Positions 6,315-8,242 of a stretch of 8,242 bases of DNA are shown here, piece by piece. Position 1 is the stretch's first letter. Every line of letters starts with the position of its first letter. Source of the DNA: JBBRUG01 sp038247995 (GTDB lineage Bacteria > Chloroflexota > Chloroflexia > Chloroflexales > Chloroflexaceae); assembly GCA_038247995.1 (NCBI GenBank), contig JBBRUG010000281.1, positions 1 to 8,242 on the forward strand. Direction: 5' to 3'. The notes under the pieces are model-generated. The model was not told the origin of the DNA, made no database searches, and was given only the letters and a program-made list of their open reading frames with translations. The position numbers and the translations under genes are program-made.

Positions 6315-6380
6315 GTCGGCCGACCCTCACGGGCGGACACACAGGTCCGCCCTTACCCCCCCACGCGGGCCTGCGCAGGC
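6315..6380. repeat. Cluster of three palindromic elements upstream of the GT-C-like gene
   Basis: Within 66 bp lie the perfect palindrome gtcggccgac (6315-6324), a hairpin with arms gggcggac (6331-6338) and gtccgccc (6345-6352) around a 6-base loop, and the perfect palindrome gcctgcgcaggc (6369-6380). No T tract follows the hairpin, so it is not a clear terminator. It may be a dispersed repeat, an operator or an RNA structure near the start of the gene beginning at 6298. Confidence 0.65.
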
Positions 6381-6400
6381 AGACACCCGATCCGTGCTAC

Positions 6401-6421
6401 CTGCCGCCTGCCGCCTGCCAC
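6401..6421. repeat. Heptamer tandem array, unit ctgccgc
   Basis: Three copies of ctgccgc (last one ctgccac) in the 162-bp gap between the DUF2079 gene and the next membrane-protein gene. Confidence 0.75.
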
Positions 6422-6460
6422 CACTTCAGTGCTTCAGCGGCTCATGCGTGGCTCAGTGAT

Positions 6461-8089
6461 CTACTGCTTCCGAAACAGCAACAGATCGTCTTCCTCGTGC
6501 AGTAATTCCCAGCTTGGGTCGGCGCGCAGTTCCTCGACAATGCCCGTGCCCTGGATCGCCGCCGCACGCGTGTCGATGAAGGCATAGTCGGCCTCAGCGA
6601 TCTGGTGGTGCATTTGGCCGCCGGGAATGTAGTAGATCTCCAGGCGCGGGATCAGGTGCGGCGCAAGGAATGAGGTGGCCGCCACTTTCGCCTCAGGCGG
6701 AATCTGCGCCTTGAGTTGCTCCATCAGCGCCACGCGCTCGGCCGTCTCGGGGTTGCGGAAGCTGGAAACAACCGGGTTGCGCAGCGGAATATTCAGTGCC
6801 GCAACAGCAAGAACCAAGAACAAAGAACTAAGCATCAACAGGCGCATCGGGATTTTACCCTTTCGAATGCCTTCGTTCTCCGTGTCCCCTCGTCCCCTCG
6901 TCCCCTTGCCCCCTTGCCCCCGGATCGCCGTTCCCCGGTTCTCTGGTTCCCCGGTTCTCTGGTTCTCTGGTTCTTTGTCCTTTGTTCTCCGCGCAACCTG
7001 CTCCAACAGCCACGCCGCCCCATAAATCGCCGCAATCGTCAACCCCGGAATGGCCAGGATCTGATACTGCTCGGTGATCACATACTGATAGACCCGGTTA
7101 GAGAGCAGGTTAATCCCAATAATCGGCGCGGCAATCAGCAATTCACGCGGGGCGAACAGCGGCAAAAAAAGTAGCGATCCGAGCATCAGCGTAAGGTATT
7201 CCAGCTTCGGCGGCTCGAACACGAAGAAGAAGATCTGCACCGGATGGGTGACAATATTCTTTACAATCTCGGTGAGCCCGCCGCCGAGGTGCAGGTAATA
7301 ACAGGCCTGCGGACTGACGCCACACGGCCACATATCGTTATAGTCGCGGTTCAGGTCGAACGGCACCTCAACCCGCACCGGCTGAAAGCTCGCGCTATAG
7401 AACAGCGGCGTAATGTAGGTAATTGCCGCGTAAAAATAGATCAAGCCGACCAGGATCGGCGTCACCGCATACGCCCAGGGCATCCGCCGTAGCGCTGCGT
7501 ACATGCCGAAGGCTACCGTCACCAGTGCGGCATCGCTGCGGGTCAACATCGCCAGGAAGAGCAGGATCAGGTACGGCGCTAGTCGGCAGCGTTCCAGGCA
7601 GTAGAAAGCCCAGAAGAAGAGCACCAACCCCGGTACGCGCGGCTGGAACGGCGCCGCCATGGCCATAAACTGCGTTACCGGCCAGAGCAAATACAGCGCC
7701 GCAAACGCCACCCCCGCCCAGGCGTTGCCGAAGCGCTGCTTCGCGATCAGATAGACCGGGATGGCCGCCGAGGCCAACAGCAAGGTCTGGATCACGACGA
7801 GCGTGTAGGCCGAGGGGAACAGCGCATAGAAGGGCAGCGCCGGCAAAAAACCGAGCGCTACATCCAAACCCATAAATGTATCGGTAAAATTGTAGCGCGA
7901 GACGAGCAGGAAATGGCCGTTGAGTGTGCCCCAGATCGGCAGGTGAAAGTCCACCATGTCGAAGCCGTGACCCCAGCGGCTATATTTGAACGCCGCCCCG
8001 GCGATCACGACCGCGCTAAACGCCAGCAATAACGCACCCAGCGTGCGCAGCGGCGTGATCCAGGCGGGCAGCCGAGAATAAGTAAGCAT
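6461..8089 (-). CDS. DUF2079 family polytopic membrane protein
   Basis: This 542-residue protein matches the DUF2079 pattern: after the first membrane helix (about 17-35) comes GFDMVDFHLPIWGTLNGHFLL (about 42-62), then LGFLPALPFYALFPSAYTLVVIQTLLLASAAIPVYLIAK in two helices, further helices to about 363, one helix at 416-435 and a soluble C-terminal tail (about 446-542) containing RVALMEQLKAQIPPEAKV. The family is uncharacterised but has a GT-C-like layout with acidic residues (here near 44 and 47) in the first outer loop. A glycosyltransferase or glycan-handling role is therefore an inference. Residues about 369-412 are a hydrophilic repeat-derived insert on the presumed cytoplasmic side, following QVARR. 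The ATG at 8089 is used; the open frame continues upstream to 8239 only by translating the artefactual G/C-homopolymer contig end into proline/glycine. The real upstream region and promoter are not visible. Confidence 0.88.
   Translation of the reverse strand: MLTYSRLPAWITPLRTLGALLLAFSAVVIAGAAFKYSRWGHGFDMVDFHLPIWGTLNGHFLLVSRYNFTDTFMGLDVALGFLPALPFYALFPSAYTLVVIQTLLLASAAIPVYLIAKQRFGNAWAGVAFAALYLLWPVTQFMAMAAPFQPRVPGLVLFFWAFYCLERCRLAPYLILLFLAMLTRSDAALVTVAFGMYAALRRMPWAYAVTPILVGLIYFYAAITYITPLFYSASFQPVRVEVPFDLNRDYNDMWPCGVSPQACYYLHLGGGLTEIVKNIVTHPVQIFFFVFEPPKLEYLTLMLGSLLFLPLFAPRELLIAAPIIGINLLSNRVYQYVITEQYQILAIPGLTIAAIYGAAWLLEQVARRTKDKEPENQRTGEPENRGTAIRGQGGKGTRGRGDTENEGIRKGKIPMRLLMLSSLFLVLAVAALNIPLRNPVVSSFRNPETAERVALMEQLKAQIPPEAKVAATSFLAPHLIPRLEIYYIPGGQMHHQIAEADYAFIDTRAAAIQGTGIVEELRADPSWELLHEEDDLLLFRKQ
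6810..6830. repeat. Short imperfect heptamer repeat inside the DUF2079 gene
   Basis: Three 7-bp units agaacca, agaacaa, agaacta. On the coding strand it encodes part of the last membrane helix (SLFLVLA), so it may be ordinary hydrophobic coding sequence that looks repetitive. Confidence 0.4.
6884..6923. repeat. In-gene octamer array, unit gtcccctc
   Basis: Five 8-bp units (gtcccctc twice, gtcccctt, gccccctt, gcccccgg), progressively diverging. It encodes a G/R-rich stretch at about residues 389-402 of the DUF2079 protein and is open in all coding-strand frames. Confidence 0.85.
6930..6977. repeat. In-gene octamer array, unit gttctctg alternating with gttccccg
   Basis: Six contiguous 8-bp units: gttccccg, gttctctg, gttccccg, gttctctg, gttctctg, gttctttg. 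It encodes the E/P/N/R-rich linker at about residues 371-387 of the DUF2079 protein (KEPENQRTGEPENRGT) and has no stop in any coding-strand frame. Confidence 0.92.
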
Positions 8090-8100
8090 TGATCTCAGGC

Positions 8101-8242
8101 GGGGGGGGGGGGGGGGGGGGGGGGGGCGGGGCGCCCCCCCCCGCCCCCCCAGAGCAAAAAACAACAGCCCCGCGGGGGGGACCCCACACCCCGCGACCCC
8201 CCGGGGCCACAGCCACCCCGCAACCCCCCCCCCCCACACCCC
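8101..8242. other. Probable artefactual contig end (G/C homopolymers)
   Basis: A run of 26 G (8101-8126) is followed by long C and G runs and near-homopolymeric sequence to the end. Nothing elsewhere in the window resembles it in composition. Poly-G of this type is what two-colour sequencing chemistry reports when signal is lost, and it commonly accumulates at assembly ends. The open frames through it encode only poly-proline/glycine and should not be annotated. Confidence 0.8.

Noticed and set aside
6331..6352. Intrinsic terminator between the two membrane-protein genes
   Set aside because: The hairpin is good but no T tract follows it on the minus strand.
5819..6505. Long plus-strand open frame (228 codons) opposite the GT-C-like gene
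   Set aside because: It is antisense to a clear membrane-protein gene, has no recognisable motif and a charge/proline-rich composition typical of frames opposite hydrophobic GC-rich genes.
8101..8239. N-terminal poly-proline extension of the DUF2079 protein
   Set aside because: It is a translation of the probable artefactual G/C-homopolymer end; the ATG at 8089 starts directly before a normal first helix.

Overview
The window is one strand-coherent block of five protein-coding genes, all read on the minus strand (in transcription order from high to low coordinates). It is GC-rich, has no RNA genes, no transposase and no CRISPR, and looks like part of a cell-surface glycan locus. Protein style (a GT4 enzyme beginning with an LYNLTTTTKYGG-type N-terminus, very large polytopic GT-C-like proteins, a DUF2079 protein) and the abundance of short tandem repeats suggest a filamentous member of the Chloroflexota, near the Roseiflexus/Kouleothrix group. 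This taxonomic call is an inference from pattern recognition only.

Layout in transcription order: (1) a DUF2079 polytopic membrane protein (8089-6461); (2) a second large polytopic membrane protein with a GT-C-like layout and an extracytoplasmic C-terminal domain (6298-4028); (3) a class I SAM-dependent methyltransferase (3882-2989) with its own strong, apparently leaderless sigma70-type promoter; (4) a Wzx/MATE-type polysaccharide flippase (2935-1316); (5) a GT-B family 4 glycosyltransferase (1134-28). A plausible joint role is building, modifying and exporting a lipid-linked surface glycan: GT4 adds sugars on the cytoplasmic side, the flippase moves the lipid-linked product across the membrane, and the two polytopic proteins may act at the outer face. 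The methyltransferase could modify a sugar or another small molecule. None of the substrates can be read from the sequence.

The most unusual content is a set of short tandem arrays whose unit is 7 or 8 bp but whose unit sequence differs from array to array. They occur in every gap between genes (weakly in the 1135-1315 gap), at the left edge of the window, and as in-frame islands inside both large membrane-protein genes (5126-5282 and 6884-6977). Inside the genes each island encodes a low-complexity hydrophilic linker between membrane segments, and the units used have no stop codon in any frame of the coding strand. Because 7 and 8 are not multiples of 3, gain or loss of one unit would shift the frame, so these genes are candidate phase-variable loci. 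One intergenic octamer array supplies the stop codon of the gene it follows and carries stops in all three frames.

The last about 140 bases (8101-8242) are a 26-base G run followed by G/C-homopolymer-rich sequence. They look like a sequencing or assembly artefact at a contig end; open reading frames extending into them should be ignored. No stretch of more than 300 bases in the window lacks a gene.
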